64,000 nt of DNA, taken from assembly GCA_017311185.1 (NCBI GenBank), contig JAESUZ010000127.1, forward strand, positions 1,798,001 through 1,862,000, read 5' to 3'. The notes beneath the pieces were generated by a model. The model had not been told where the DNA came from. It ran no database searches and worked only from the letters and a program-made list of their open reading frames with translations. This DNA is from Proteles cristata cristata. Lineage: Eukaryota > Chordata > Mammalia > Carnivora > Hyaenidae. Below, piece by piece: positions 23,201 to 35,620 of this stretch (position 1 is the stretch's first letter; each line of letters begins with the position of its first letter). The position numbers and the translations under genes were made by a program.

Positions 23201-23384
23201 TTCTGCCCCTGGCTCCACCCTCAGCGCCACCCCCATGCCCATAGACCTCCATCCTGCATAATCTCAGGTAACATTCTGTCCAGTTCCCCAAATACCCAAG
23301 ACTAGGTTAATTGTTCATGGCTATTTTGAAGTCTAGTTATAGCTCTCCCATACTCTGTTGTAATCACCTATTTGTGTTTTTCTC

Positions 23385-23505
23385 CAGCCAGTTTGTAAGT
23401 ATCTCAAGGGCATGTCCTGAGTATTGTTCATCATTAAGTTCCCAGTACCTTGCCAAGATCCCAGCACATAGTAGGCACTCAATAAGTCTTGCTGAACTAA
23501 TGCCT
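23385..23505 (+). mobile_element. L2 3'-end fossil
   Basis: CAGTTTGTAAGTATCTCAAGGGCA, then CCCAGCACATAGTAGGCACTCAATAAG is the classic end of a LINE-2 copy. Confidence 0.65.
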
Positions 23506-24264
23506 GTGTGACATCTACATGCTGACATGCTATGAGCCTCTTTTCCCGTTCCATTTTCCTTCTGGAAGCAACTCTGTGGGGCAGACGCCATTTCTAAAAA
23601 ACTAAAAATTAGGTTGGAATGTAAACATCTGCTCTGCCATTTATGAGGCTAGAATACTAGAGATGAAGCCAGCTACAAAATTAATAGGATTCAATGTTTC
23701 TCCCAAGGACATACTGCAGCTGTAAAGCATCCCTTCCCTTTCTTTGACTGACTGCTGCTTTTTTACACACTGAAACACTTTGTTCTTCAAAAATCACAGT
23801 CTATCACAAACTTAACTGAAATCGTATCGGTGAGAAAAAGATATTCCTCTCTTGCCTGGAGGATCTAAGACACTTTGGCACAGAAAAGCAGTCTTCATTG
23901 ACAATGCAGGTGCTGAGTTTCAGATGAAGGCTTTCTAGATACAACACTGCACATCTACCTTGACATTATTGTCTTCAAGGGAGCAGGACTTCAGGTCCAC
24001 TTTGTGGTGCAGGCCTGATGCTGATTCCTTTACACAAGCTCTGCTTTGCTTTGAGACCATTCAAATACTCAACCCTGCCCTCTTTCTGTGTCTTAAAATA
24101 ACTGTTTGCTTTTGTTTAGTGAGACACCACTGTTCCTTCGGCATGCAATCTCCCTCACTGCAGTGAGTCAGTGAACCTGACTGTGCTGAACTTCAGGTGT
24201 GTCTCTGGCAGTTTCAGGCAGACTGAAGTCTGACATCCATGCTTTCGTGCTGTGGCCCTGGCCC
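23506..24264. other. Intergenic, nothing recognised
   Basis: No supported feature. Short open stretches on both strands lack motifs and splice context. Confidence 0.45.
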
Positions 24265-24425
24265 AGTAGTTCTCAAATTGGCAGCACATTAGAATCCGTC
24301 AGGGCTGCCTGTACCCACCCTGAGAAATCTGATGGAAGTAGTCCGGGTGGGTCCTGGAAATGAGAAGTTCAAAGCTTTCCAGTGGATTCTGCAGCCAGGG
24401 CAAAGAATCATTTCCTTTAGCTCAA
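24265..24425 (+). mobile_element. MER5-like hAT fragment
   Basis: CAGTAGTTCTCAAATTGGCAGCACATTAGAATC followed by GGGCTGCCTG and CCCACCCTGAGAAATCTGATG follows MER5A order. Confidence 0.55.
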
Positions 24426-24855
24426 CAGCCCCAGAAAAACTTGGAAGGGATGTTAAAATCCAGTTTCACAGAACCACAAGGCAACCAACCCCCTAAATCA
24501 GTGTCGTTGGCTACAGACCGGAGGAATCTGTATTCTTAGTGCACATGGAAGTTTAAGAACAATGCCCACTTCCTGTCCAAAGCACTATCCATTTTTATTT
24601 TTATTTTTCATGATTAGCATGGAACCAAGAGTAGCCTAGGAGGGAAAGGGAAAGGAACAGAGAAGGCTCTGTTCTCTGTTGAATATACAAGATTTTTTCT
24701 CTCTATTTATGGTTGTATTTTGAGACAATTTATCTGTTCATAAGACTAAACAGGGTGGGGTTGGGAGCTGAGGCGTGGAATTGGAATTGGGATAGTTAGG
24801 AGAGAGGAGCACTTGACCCAGGCTTCACAGGAACAGAGGAACTTAAATATAGAAG

Positions 24856-25070
24856 CTTTATTGTATTTTAAGTTCATTTACTTATTTTTAGAGTGAGAGA
24901 AAGAGAAAAGGGGCAGAGAGAGAGGGAGAGAGAGAAACTCAAGCAGGCTCTGCAGTGTGGAATCTGACATGGGCCTCAAATGGGGCTCAAACCCACTAAC
25001 CACAAGATCATGACCTGATCTAACACTATGAGTTTGGATGTTTAACCAATTGAGCCACCCAGACACCCCC
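24856..25070 (-). mobile_element. CAN-SINE, minus strand, 11-bp target duplication
   Basis: GTTCATTTACTTATTTTTAGAG start, GGGGCAGAGAGAGAGG, ending CAATTGAGCCACCCAGACACCCC. Repeat aaatatagaag at 24845-24855 and 25071-25081. Confidence 0.94.
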
Positions 25071-25299
25071 AAATATAGAAGTTTTAAAAGTCTCAATGAA
25101 AAGAGCTGTGCTGCAATCACAAAGATGGACTGACTTCTCTGGAAGCTGATTCTCATACACCTTTAAATTTGGTCCCATTAATAGACTGCACACCAATAAT
25201 ACACTGCGAATTAATAGTTTTTTTTTTTTAATCTCTTCTCTCATTTTAAAAAGCAAAACTATATTCTATATTTTGTTTGTGTGTGCTAAAGAATTAAAA

Positions 25300-25363
25300 A
25301 TGCACTATATTATATATTATGTTATATTAATTATATTATAGTGTTATATTATATTATATTATT
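25300..25363. repeat. ATATT-type low-complexity repeat
   Basis: Irregular TATATTA/TTATAT units, ending in four tandem copies of TTATA. Pure AT except for two bases. Confidence 0.8.
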
Positions 25364-25718
25364 TTTAGACTTCTTTTTGAAGGACACTGAGGACCTCGGA
25401 AATTCAACATGCCCCAGGCTTTGTTCCACCTGAATGGGCTTGTGTTTCCTACAAATTCACTATTCTTTCGAAATTGCCAGTGCAAATGCCTACAGGCTGC
25501 CACAAGAGGGCCCCTGTGTTTCAGATAAAATTAAGGAATCATTTAAAACTTTATGGAGAAATTCCTTTTTGTTGTCAAATAAGTGTTTTGCATGATTTAA
25601 AAAACTAAAGTTATTTTAGCGTAGAGGGTGTAATTTGATCGATGGCCAATATATTGTTAACTTAATAGTATATCATTTTGTGGCTAACTTCGCTCAAATG
25701 TTCAGAGACATTTTATTA

Positions 25719-25914
25719 TTTTTTTTAAGTTTATTTATTTTGAGAGAGAGAGAGAGAGAGAACAGGGGAGGGGCAGAGAGAGAGGGAGAGAGGGAATCCC
25801 AAGCAGGATCCCCACCATCAGCATGAGACCTATGCATGGCTTAAACTCACTAACCATTAGATTAAGACCTGAGGTGAAGTCAGACACTTAACTGTCTAAG
25901 CCACCCAGGCACCC
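25719..25914 (-). mobile_element. CAN-SINE, minus strand
   Basis: TTTTTTAAGTTTATTTATTTTGAGAG start, a (GA)n run, GGGGAGGGGCAGAG, AATCCCAAGCAGG, ending CTAAGCCACCCAGGCACCC. Confidence 0.94.
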
Positions 25915-27165
25915 TCATCTGATTCCCTTTTGATATGAAGAAAGGAAGTATATAGAAATTTCTGCATTTATCGAGGTCTTTATGTTAATCATACCTTCTG
26001 TTCCTTCAATCAATGCAATAATAATAACAATGCGTCTATTATTGATCATTGGAACCGATGTGTGTAGTTTTGTTGAAATTGTCAGGGAAAAGAAATTGAG
26101 AGTATAAACTATTGATAGTACCATGGAATAAATGTACTTTTGACTCTTTTTACTTTCCAATATATGTTATTGATGAATGTGATTTCTGAAGAATTGCCTT
26201 CTAATTTTTGAAAGGTTTTGAGTGGAGTATTGCTTTGACTTGTCATAAGTAAAAGTGGCTAACACGCTTTAAAAATAAATCTCTAAATTAAGATTATTAT
26301 TCAAAAATAATCAAGTGATATTTTTCAAAATATTTGTGTTAGTTGTGATTTTATTTAAAAATATATTTATGAGATTGATATTTAAAATGAGTTAGATTGT
26401 CAATATCACTTCTTCCACAAAGCATCACAAACACACACAACAACTTTGTGATGGTGGCATAACAGCCCCTGAATATACAGCAAAAATGAGCAACGCAACT
26501 GAAAATAGTCAAATATACAGAAATGACACTGAAATGGGATGAGTACATTAAAATGTTTGCTTTTCCTCATTGTGGGAGGATTATACATTCCTATCCCCTT
26601 GATGTTACCCTTGACAATGGGATTTCGAGTCCCCAAGGAAATCTGAGTGCCATGTTAGAGCAGAAGCTTAAGAGCCATTGAGTTGTTGCACCATGTTTCT
26701 CCTTTCTCTACCTTGGATCGGCATTGTCCCAGTAAAATCTCTTCCATCAGCCTGGGTCCTAGCCTATCTCCATGGATGAGATCCACAGCTTACTTCTGAC
26801 ACATAGCATGAAAAATATATACAGAAAAAAAAAAAAATATATATATATATATATTGCTGTAACCCCCCATCATCTGACTGATGTTATTAATTTACCAAAC
26901 ATAAAAAAGAAAACAGATGATTGACTGTTAATGCAATGAGAATTTAATAAAAAGGGGTTGAGCCATAGGCTCTATAAACAAAGCAAAAAGAAGAAAGAGT
27001 GATTACAAGGTCAACAAAAATTCAAAACTTGGGATCCCTGTTGGTCTTAACAGCAGACTGCCACAGCAAATGAGGGAGATTAGAAGTCATTACAGAAATG
27101 ATAAGAAGTCATTACAGAAATGATCAGCCCAGATATTATGACACTGTAGAAAGATTAATAATGGA
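25915..27165. other. Intergenic AT-rich sequence
   Basis: Contains an A-run merging into (AT)n at 26825-26855 and a 22-bp tandem duplication at 27082-27125. Otherwise nothing is recognised. Confidence 0.5.
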
Positions 27166-27188
27166 TATGGATTTATTGAGTGCCAGCT

Positions 27189-27223
27189 ACGTATGTATGT
27201 AAACATATGTATGTATGTATGTA
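27189..27223. repeat. (GTAT)n-type microsatellite, interrupted
   Basis: Two short (GTAT) arrays separated by AAACATAT. It lies within sequence resembling a decayed MIR or L2. Confidence 0.8.
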
Positions 27224-27224
27224 A

Positions 27225-27490
27225 ACCAGGAGTATTTTACGTATAATTTCATTTCACTTTTGTAAGTGTTCTTCAATTAGATGCCATTATTTTTCTTTCC
27301 TAGATGGTGAAATAGGTTTTTGAAGTTAAGTTCATTTATTTACACAATTCCTTGTTTATTCATTCACTTAGTCACTTAATCATAGTTCAAGCAACAAGCA
27401 TTTATTAAACACCTATTACATACCAGATCATGAAGTTAGGTTTTCAAACCTTTTCTTATCTGACTTCAAAATCTGTGTTCTTACTGTTCC
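27225..27490 (-). mobile_element. MIR/L2-like fossils
   Basis: TTTCATTTCACTTTTGTAAGTG, TAGATGGTGAAATAGG and the following CATTTATTAAACACCTATTACATACCAG recall reversed MIR and an L2-like end. These may be two adjacent fossils; I cannot separate them by eye. Confidence 0.4.
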
Positions 27491-27509
27491 ATAAAACTCT
27501 GTGATAGAA

Positions 27510-28060
27510 TTCTAAGATGACCCTCAAGATTTCTCACTCTCTTGTCATAAACACTCTGTGAATATAATGGATTTAATTCCCAGGAATAGGCTATGCTATA
27601 AGACACAGTTGATTTTAAAATAAGAAGATGATTCACGTGGGTTTGACCTAATTCCTGAGCTGGTCTTGGAGGGAGAAGTTAGAAAGAACTGAAGCATGTA
27701 AGAGATTTGAGATGAGAAAGGTTCTCAATCCCTGGAATAGAGGGGACCACATGGCAAGGACCTAAGTGTAGTCTCTGGAGAAGAAAGCAGTCTCTGATAA
27801 CAGCCAGAAAGGCACTGGGGACCTCAGTCCTAAAATCACAAGGAAATAAATTCTGCCAACAGCTAGTTAGCTTGGAAGAATATTCCTAATCATACCTCCC
27901 GATGAGAATACAGTCAGCCAACACTGAATGCAGGCTTCGGAAACCAAGTTTACACAAAAGACTAGCTAAAATGTGATAACTCCTGACCCACGGAAACTGT
28001 AAACATATAAATAACTTTACAGGTCGCTAAGTATGTGATAATTTGTTATACAGCATAAGA
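27510..28060 (+). mobile_element. MaLR-type LTR relic (MLT1-like)
   Basis: The end part GACCCACGGAAACTGT, then a TAAATAA motif, then GTCGCTAAGTATGTGATAATTTGTTATACAGC is typical of MLT1 LTR 3' ends. The upstream text (GGACCACATGGCAAGGACC) fits the same family. It is an old LTR of an endogenous-retrovirus-like element, with no coding capacity. Confidence 0.65.
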
Positions 28061-29479
28061 AAACCAACGTACTCTTCTTTAGGTTGATAACTTTGAGTCA
28101 TTAAAAAATATAATTTATGTTCAGAATTATCTACTTGAGAAGGTAGGCAAGTACAATATGAGAAGGTAGACAGGTATGGTGGTAGAGTTAAGAAATACTC
28201 TTTAGTCAATAGAAAGCAAGGCAAAAAAAGAAAAAAGTGCTAAGAAATGATTTTAGTACAGGATCACTAGGTTCTCTTCTAAATCTAGAGATTGTGATTA
28301 TATTTGCTATGATTTCATGACTACTCAAGTCCTTTCTTTTCAAAGTTATGTAATGGGTTTGATTAATTTTGCCAGAGATGCTAATTGAGTTATTTGTTGG
28401 CTCTAGGGGAGGGTTTGTGGCAGTAGTGGTTCATTTAAAACATAATGACTGTGAACTTGAGATGTTTTTCAGGCTCATGCGTCATTTAATTTAGACTTTT
28501 CCATTTCAAAAAAATTGTATGACTGCAGTTGGATGAGACTTATTCATTCTTTCCTTTATGTGAGACTCAAAAGTCTAGTCAAAAGCCTTTCTCATGAGAA
28601 TAATATGAACAAATGTAAGGGCACTTTCATTGTTATAGTCTTTTATTTCAATGCACACATTTCCTACACTAACCTTGACTTCTCCTCACTATGCTTTTTC
28701 TCTGTTCTTATTTATGTAACAAAGGTTAAATATTCTTTGACCATTTGAGATGTTTTTGACAAGTCCCCCTAATTCTCATGCAAGATCCTTTTTAATTTAA
28801 CCTTAGTATTCTTCTGTGGCAGACTTCATGAATAATTTTAATTCTCCCTACTTATAATATATATCTATAAGAAAATACCATTTAAATAAAATCCATGAAA
28901 ATCAATGACCTTTACGACAATTCTTTCCCTATTTGAAGACCTATGTTAAAAGTTACCTGGTATTACTAAAAGGGTTTGAACAATATGCTATCTAAAAGGG
29001 TTTAAACAACATGATCTTAAGTTTACCAAGTTCACAAATAAGACACAAAAGTTGCAAATGGGTCATCTGACCTACAGCTTTATGAAATATAATCTAGCCA
29101 TGAGAAATTATTCTAAGCTTCCTAAGTAATGGATCTTCTAATGTCTTCCCTGAAGAAACTCCATTATCCATTAGTATTTACTGTCCTCCCTCCAGGTTCA
29201 CTTTCCTTTTCTTCCATTTTAACTTGTCCTATTGAATTATGTGTCTCTGTTCAAGAAAACAATCTCCTTCTTTCTTCTTCTTATATGTTTGGGAATCAAA
29301 TTATCTTTGGATTCAGCAACATTTTTCAATTAATGTCTCGAGTTGTCTCTCTGAAGAGAATTGTTCATGTCTTGTCTGTTTAGGGTTTTCTCTCTTTAGA
29401 CTAGCATATGAGGAATTTCAATTGCTAGTCCCAAGACGGTGAATAGAGTACTGCAAGCAGATCTCAAGCTATTCACCTA
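28061..29479. other. Intergenic, nothing recognised
   Basis: AT-rich sequence with short open stretches on both strands, but no motif, splice context or repeat that I can name. Confidence 0.5.
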
Positions 29480-29965
29480 GTTTATAAAATCTTGGTGCCG
29501 GAGGAGGTCACTGAGAGGATGTCACAGCCAGTAGATCTGTGATCTGGACCCAACAACCTCTTCCCTGGTTTTTAGAACTTATGCTCTGCTTATTTTCCCC
29601 CTGCTTGAAGCTGCCCAGGAATGCAGCTTGAGATAGAAATGTGTGGTTGAGGCCATCTGGATAGTATACATGACTGCACCCAGTTAAGGCCTCTATGTAA
29701 ACTTTTCAGACTTGGTGGGCACGTGCAGAGATCTACCGCCATCACACCTCCCAGGACAAGCTTCCTATGTAAGTTGTCTTGCTTTTTAAACCAGCCACTT
29801 ACCACCAATCTGAAGTGGCCTGCCTCTTTCTGGAGTCTCTTCTTGCCCTCTCTACACAGGGGGATTCTGGTTTCAGATTTCACCTGGGAAGCTCCAGAGG
29901 TCGCTTGCAAACTGACATTTGCTAAGGGACAACTCTGCCTTTTGGAGAAGAGTCTGGATTAGAGT
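29480..29965 (+). mobile_element. Probable LTR relic
   Basis: Higher G+C than its flanks. The order 'aggaatgcagc', 'cagttaaggcctctatg', 'cttggtgggcacgtgcag', 'ctatgtaagttgtcttgctttttaaaccag' and 'ctaagggacaactctg' recalls an ERV1-type LTR (MER34-like, from memory). No paired LTR or internal region is seen. Confidence 0.35.
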
Positions 29966-30039
29966 ATATAAAAATTGCACAGTATAGGCTATGAAGCTAC
30001 TGCCCTCTGACATATGAGAGCATCAGTATTAGACAATAG

Positions 30040-30180
30040 ATCATATGTCCTGAGTCCTAATTCAGGCTCTGAGACAAATTCACTGTTGACTTTTGGCAAG
30101 TCCCTTAATGTCTGTGTCATATTTTTTTTTTTTACTTTAAAGATGAGAAGATTAGATATATTAGGGATAGCATACATATT
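30040..30180 (+). mobile_element. MIR fossil, plus strand
   Basis: TGACTTTTGGCAAGTCCCTTAATGTCTG followed by a T run and AAAGATGAGAAGATTAGATAT is the MIR core in sense orientation. Confidence 0.55.
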
Positions 30181-30245
30181 ACTTGAAGGTTGTTATTTTT
30201 CTCCCATCACCATGTATATCCATAACAGATACTGATTATAACACC

Positions 30246-30264
30246 ATTCATTCATTCATTCATT
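30246..30264. repeat. Short (ATTC)n array
   Basis: Nearly five pure ATTC units. Confidence 0.85.
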
Positions 30265-30589
30265 TGTTCAAATTCAACCAAAATCCTCATGTTCAAACTC
30301 AGCAGTTTTCAACATACTTGTTAACACAGCTAAATTACCATTTAGCGTGAGATGGTATACCACTCCTGGAATAAATGGTCTCAAGTCCTCTTCTATTTCT
30401 GTAGTGTTCCAGAGTCTTGCATGCATCTTTCTATGCAAGGAATTTTGTTTGACCTTAACAAAGTTTCCATTTGTCTCCAGGTCTTGACTATGTACCTTGT
30501 TCGTCTCCACTTTCTTTGATATACTTTGCTCCTGAGGAAAATGAACTGCTAGGGCATTAGTGTGCACCAGCGTCTGTTGAAACACTGAT

Positions 30590-30720
30590 TACTGTACCTC
30601 ACTCCCTGTTCTGATTCAGTAGGTCTGAGGTAGGACCCAAGAATTTTGCATTTCTAACAAGGTTCCAGGTGACCGTGATGCTTCTGATCATAGGATCATG
30701 TTTTGAGAACCGTTACTCTC
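30590..30720 (+). mobile_element. MER5A-like hAT fragment
   Basis: TGATTCAGTAGGTCTGAGGTAGGACCC, then TTGCATTTCTAACAAGGTTCCAGGTGA, then TTTTGAGAACC is a good MER5A match in order and wording. Confidence 0.75.
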
Positions 30721-30807
30721 TAGAAGAACATTCTTTAACCTAGAGTTCATAGATCTCAATGACATCTATAGATAGGATTCATAGAGTTTGTAAAAGATGG
30801 GATAAGA

Positions 30808-31024
30808 GGGGTGCCTGGGTGGGTCAGTTGGTTAAGCCTCAGACTCTTGGTTTCAGCTCAGGTCATGGTCATGTGGTTCATGAGATGGAGTCCACATTGG
30901 GCTCTGCACTGTCAGAACAGAGCCTGTTTGGGAGTCTCTCTCTGTCTCTCTCTCTCTCTGCCCCCTCCCCACTTGCACACACACACACTCTCTCTCTCAA
31001 AATAAATAAATAAACTTAAAAAAA
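30808..31024 (+). mobile_element. CAN-SINE, plus strand
   Basis: GGGGTGCCTGGGTGGGTCAG head, TTCAGCTCAGGTCATGGTC, and a TC-rich region with an embedded (CA)n run, ending AAATAAATAAATAAAC. Confidence 0.95.
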
Positions 31025-32197
31025 TAAGTTGAAAATGTAAAATATGGATTAAAAGACTGCATTGACATTTTTACTAATGCACTCTGAATGAAGGCAACAA
31101 ACCACAAAAATAGTAGTACTTGACTTTGTCCCAATAGAAATCAGAGATATTTTCATATCACCTTACAATTGTTTCAGATCTTGAAATATGATTTATGCAC
31201 ATGACTACTTTGACAAGATATTAGTTATTTTCCTCTGCTTAGCTTTTGTTACTTTATGAGCTATTAAAGGATTATTATATCTCAATATAAAATATATTGA
31301 TGCCTGTATTTCAATATATTTTCTCCTTTGTAATTTTATACATTTTATTTCAAACATCACCTTGAATGGAATTTTTACACTTCTTCTATCTGCCTGAAGA
31401 GTTCTTGGCAGGAGACATGAACTCACTTCCTAAAGGATGGATATAATAAAGACTTTAAGAAGATCAAGTCATATTCCACCTACTAGAACCTTCCGGTTGT
31501 ATGCATATCACTTAAGAATCTGGTAGCAACAAAACTGGAGGTGCTGGGTAAAGTCTATCTCTAATCATCTTTGCACCTAAGCAGAAAAATATCAAGCTAC
31601 ATCACTGGATAAATGTCATCGCACATTAAATTTTACCTTTCCCATGTCATTCTTGCTATTGTAGATGGTCCTATAGTCAAATGCCACTGACGTTTCTTGC
31701 TATTTAATTATCACTTAGAATAATGGTTCTCAAAATGTGGTAGTGGTGGTGGGGTCCCTGAAACTCTGTCAGGGGATCTGAGAAAAAGAACTAAAAATTC
31801 ATTGTAACATAACTAATATTTTATTTGCCCTTTCCATTCTCTTTCTCTAATTAGTATGCAGTGGAATTTTCCAGAGGGTACACTATGTGTGATGATTGAA
31901 TGCAAAAGTAGATAGAAGACTCCAGCTGTACTTTTTCAAATTAAACCAGATATTTAAAAGATTTGTTATAATTTAAATAATGCTAGTTTTCTCTATTTTG
32001 GGGGGAGAAATAAAGTTATTTTGAGTGAAAATGTATTTAGGTTAACATAAAATGCATTTATAATTGCTGTTTTAGATAAATCAGTCAGTAAATAGATCAA
32101 AAACTTGTTTTAATTTATAATATGGTAAGTACAGTTACATACAACCAAATTGAAAAAGTCACTTAGAATCTTTCATTCTTAAGAGTGGAAGGGGGTA
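31025..32197. other. Intergenic, little recognised
   Basis: A short piece at 31715-31790 (GGTTCTCAAAATGTGG...) resembles the end of a hAT-derived MER element. The rest is AT-rich and unassigned. Confidence 0.45.
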
Positions 32198-32411
32198 GGG
32201 ACACCTGGGTGGCTCTTTTGGTTAAGTGTCTGACACTTGATTTCAGCTCAGGTCATGATCTCATGGTTTGTGAGTCTGAGCCCTGCCTCAGGCTCTATGC
32301 TGATGATACAGAGCCTGCTTGGAATCCTCTCTCTCTCCCTCTTTCTGTTCCTTTCCTGCATGTGCCTGCTTGCTCTCTTAAAATAAATAAATTCTAAAAA
32401 ATTTTTAAAAA
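32198..32411 (+). mobile_element. CAN-SINE, plus strand
   Basis: GGGACACCTGGGTGGCTC head, TTTCAGCTCAGGTCATGATC, GAGCCTGCTTGGAATCC, and AAATAAATAAATTC tail. Decayed CpGs indicate an older copy. Confidence 0.94.
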
Positions 32412-34483
32412 TGAATGGAAAAGGGTCTTAAACCAAAACATTTTTCCTTAGACAATTTATAGCCCAAAGAATATAATTATTAAAATATCAAAAAGCCTAT
32501 TAGTGACTGTGTTGTCAGGTCCTTTGGAATTTACTAAGACCAACCACATTGGCAGGAACTAATATGAAAAACAAAGAAAAAAGATCAAACAATGACCATG
32601 AGTGACTTAGAGAAGTTTTACAAGACCTTTAGGGCTACGAGGGTTAAATGGAAGCAGGGTTGGAACACACAGGGTGAGTTGGTGGCCACACCCGGGGCAT
32701 GTGCCAGCACGCCAGGGTGATTTCCTGTCCTGTGAGTCTCCTTCAACTCCTTGCTATTATTATTAGACATGAAATAAGACAAAGTACAAATATTGCAGAC
32801 ATGAAATACATTGAAAAAACTCCTCACTAACATATGAATAATCGTCATTAAGTCATTATCTTTGGGCAGCAGAAAGCCACACACCTGAGGAGCCAGGAAG
32901 GGAATATGGAAGTGCAAATCCTCACAGTGTTGAACCACCCAGGAGTGTGAGCAAGTTGGACTTCATTCAGATGCTGCTCAAGCAAAAAGGGCCCTGGCTA
33001 CAGTCTTCCTACGGGGCAACCCATCTTCACCATCCTTCCCTTGGAAGAAGTTTTGATAGAACTGAGTAGAAGATGATGTAATTCCCAATAGGGGAATTTC
33101 CACTGGGAAAGAGCAGAGTCCAGCACAACCTTTATCTGCTTCAAAATGGTTTCTATAAACACTGGCAAATCTAAAATCATGACTAAGTGTTAAAATAATG
33201 TCTGCCCTTTTATCATATAGCAAGAAATCTTCCATAGGAAGTTGAAATATGTAAAACTCTTTATCCTCATTCAAAGTTCCTCCTGGAAGCAGAGGAATTT
33301 GAACTGTGTTACAATAATCTATTATCTGGAAAAAGGAGCACATTACCTAAAATGTAGATTAAAATAGATTAATTAATATGATTGGTTCATTAGACTCCCA
33401 TAAATCATTATTGAATGAATTATCCTATTAATCTAGTGACTAAACTTATCAGCCAGGTACAAACACTATAGCAGCTTCATCCTCAGAGAGGCAACTAGAT
33501 AATTATTTCCTGTTATTAGTAACATGTGCTAAGACTGTGGACAATTGGTTACCAAAATCCAGAGAGATTCTTTCTTTTTATTCATTCATACTTCCCAAGT
33601 GCTGAAAGCAGTACATAACTGATAATAGGTGCTCAATATTTAATGATGGAATAAATTAACTAAGTCAGTTTAGATTGCAAATAAGACAAAATTTAACTCA
33701 AATGAGATTAGACAATAGAGTGAAGTTATTAGTTCTTATACTAATAAGTGCATAGATTGGAAGTGATTTAGTGCATCGTCTCCTACAAAGGAGGGCTTTA
33801 GAGTTCTTATACTGATTCTCAGTGATTCTCTCAAACTTACTTTTATTAATGAGTTGTCTTTGTCCCCAGGCTGTGTAGCATACTAGATTCTTTCACATGT
33901 ATCTGAAGAGAAAGAATCTTACTCCAAAGCAATGATAAAAACCTTCACCTCACAGTATTTGGAACTTCCTGAACATATTCTCATGTCCCAGGGAGTGTTA
34001 GGTTCTGGGACACTCATGGTGACAAAGAACAAAGCAATCAACACAACTAACCACGCTAATGCTCAACATCACCTCTTCTCCCTTAGAGTTCTGGAAACAT
34101 CCAGCCCAGCCTTGGGTAAGAGACTCACCTTTCTTCTCTACTTAAGCATTATGAAAGGAATTTCCTTCCACACTGTTACAATCATGTTACCAGAAGAATA
34201 GGTTAAACACAATGCACATCTGGAAAGCTCATCTACTTTAGGAAACTGAAGGATCTTGCCTCGCACTTCACTTACAACCCACCCTGTAGATCAGTCAGGA
34301 GCACTGCTCTTTCAAATAAGGAATGCCCACTATGACAAGAGAATGGTATGGTCAATTAAAAACCTGTATTTTACCTACATAAATGAAAATATTTATAACA
34401 TATAATATTTGACATTCACATAAATTTTATGTTAGCATTTATCAAATAAATTTAGAGAATAAGAAGAGATTCAATGTAGATTT
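32412..34483. other. Intergenic, with one unexplained open stretch
   Basis: The minus strand is open for 121 codons at 32978-33343 with mixed, protein-like composition (for example TLNEDKEFYIFQLPMEDF). I recognise no domain, and there is no ATG context or splice evidence. A GC-richer patch lies at 32640-32730, and an L2/MIR-end-like 'aataggtgctcaatattt' at 33620. Confidence 0.4.
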
Positions 34484-34499
34484 AAAATATGATATTACT

Positions 34500-34725
34500 G
34501 GGGCGCCTGGGTGGCTTAGTCGGTTGGTCGTCCGACTTCCGCTTAGGTCATGATCTCGCGGTTCGTGGGTTGGAGCCCCGCGTCGGGCTCTGTGCTGACT
34601 GCCAGCTCACAGCCTGGAGCCTGTTTCAGAGTCTGTCACTCCCTCTCTCTCTGACCCTCCCCTGCTCACGCTGTCTCTCTCTCTCTCCTAGAAATAAATA
34701 AAACATTAAAAAAATAAAATAAAAT
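34500..34725 (+). mobile_element. Young CAN-SINE with perfect 16-bp target duplication
   Basis: Near-consensus young copy with CpG-rich GAGCCCCGCGTCGGGC. The tail AAACATTAAAAAAATAAAATAAAAT leads into aaaatatgatattact, identical at 34484-34499 and 34726-34741. Confidence 0.98.
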
Positions 34726-34741
34726 AAAATATGATATTACT

Positions 34742-35429
34742 TCTGGAGATAGCCAGTGAAACAGCAAGCCAAGGAATAAATATGCTAGCACATACTTTCA
34801 ACTATGATAAATTCTATTAAATCTTGTGTTTTCCTATTTTAGGAAAGCTTCAACAAATCATTTTTACTTATGCTGGAAATCAAGACTTAAATTGAAATCC
34901 TAAAGATTAACATCAACACTTAACTAAGTGTAGTATTTATTTGGATACTCCCTTTAATATAGAAAAATGAATACTAATGGGAACACATAAATACATATAT
35001 TTCATGAAAATATTCAGATTCTGGATAATTTTATCTTTCATGTGAAATATAAACTCACCTTCTTCTTGGAAATATGAGGCACAATTCTATGGATAATGTT
35101 CAGGGAAAACTTACTTTTTAATTATTTTTTAATGTATGGAGTTACTGTTGTCTATATTTTACCAAAATTCTAATCAGTTGTTGAAATTAATGGACTCCTC
35201 AGCCAGTAAAACACAAGCACTTCTTATGGTCTGCTTAATAGCTTTACTTCCTAAAGTAACACTTAGCATTCAGTGCAATTTATCAAGTACCTAACTTCCT
35301 TCCAGGGGTAGTTTACTTGTGGAAAAAATTTGTCTTTCTGAATTCTAACTTTAATTCCCTATTCGGTAAACAGTGTACATTCAATTATAGGCAAATAAAA
35401 ACACGAGTTTTGCTACCAAAAATACGAAA
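34742..35429. other. Intergenic AT-rich sequence
   Basis: Nothing recognised. Confidence 0.5.
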
Positions 35430-35620
35430 TACAACAGAGGTTGGAGGTGGAAAGAATCTTAGGGATCAATGTGATATGATACTTTTAGTTTGCATATGAG
35501 AATACTACAGTCAGAACATTTAAATAACTTTTCAAAGCCTGTGCATCTAATTATTGACAAAGCAGGGGTGGAACTCAGGTTTCTTGATACCCAGTTCATT
35601 TATCTTCCAGTATAATATCA
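35430..35620 (+). mobile_element. Ancient interspersed repeat fragment
   Basis: TTAGGGATCAATGTGATATG, then GCATATGAGAATACTACAGTCAGAAC, then GCAGGGGTGGAACTCAGGTTTCTTG follows the mammalian 'gaggaaactgaggcccaga ... gaacccaggtctcctga' pattern of MIR/L3-like fossils. Confidence 0.45.

Noticed and set aside
27082..27125. CRISPR-like or satellite repeat
   Set aside because: Only two adjacent units without spacers, in a mammalian genome.
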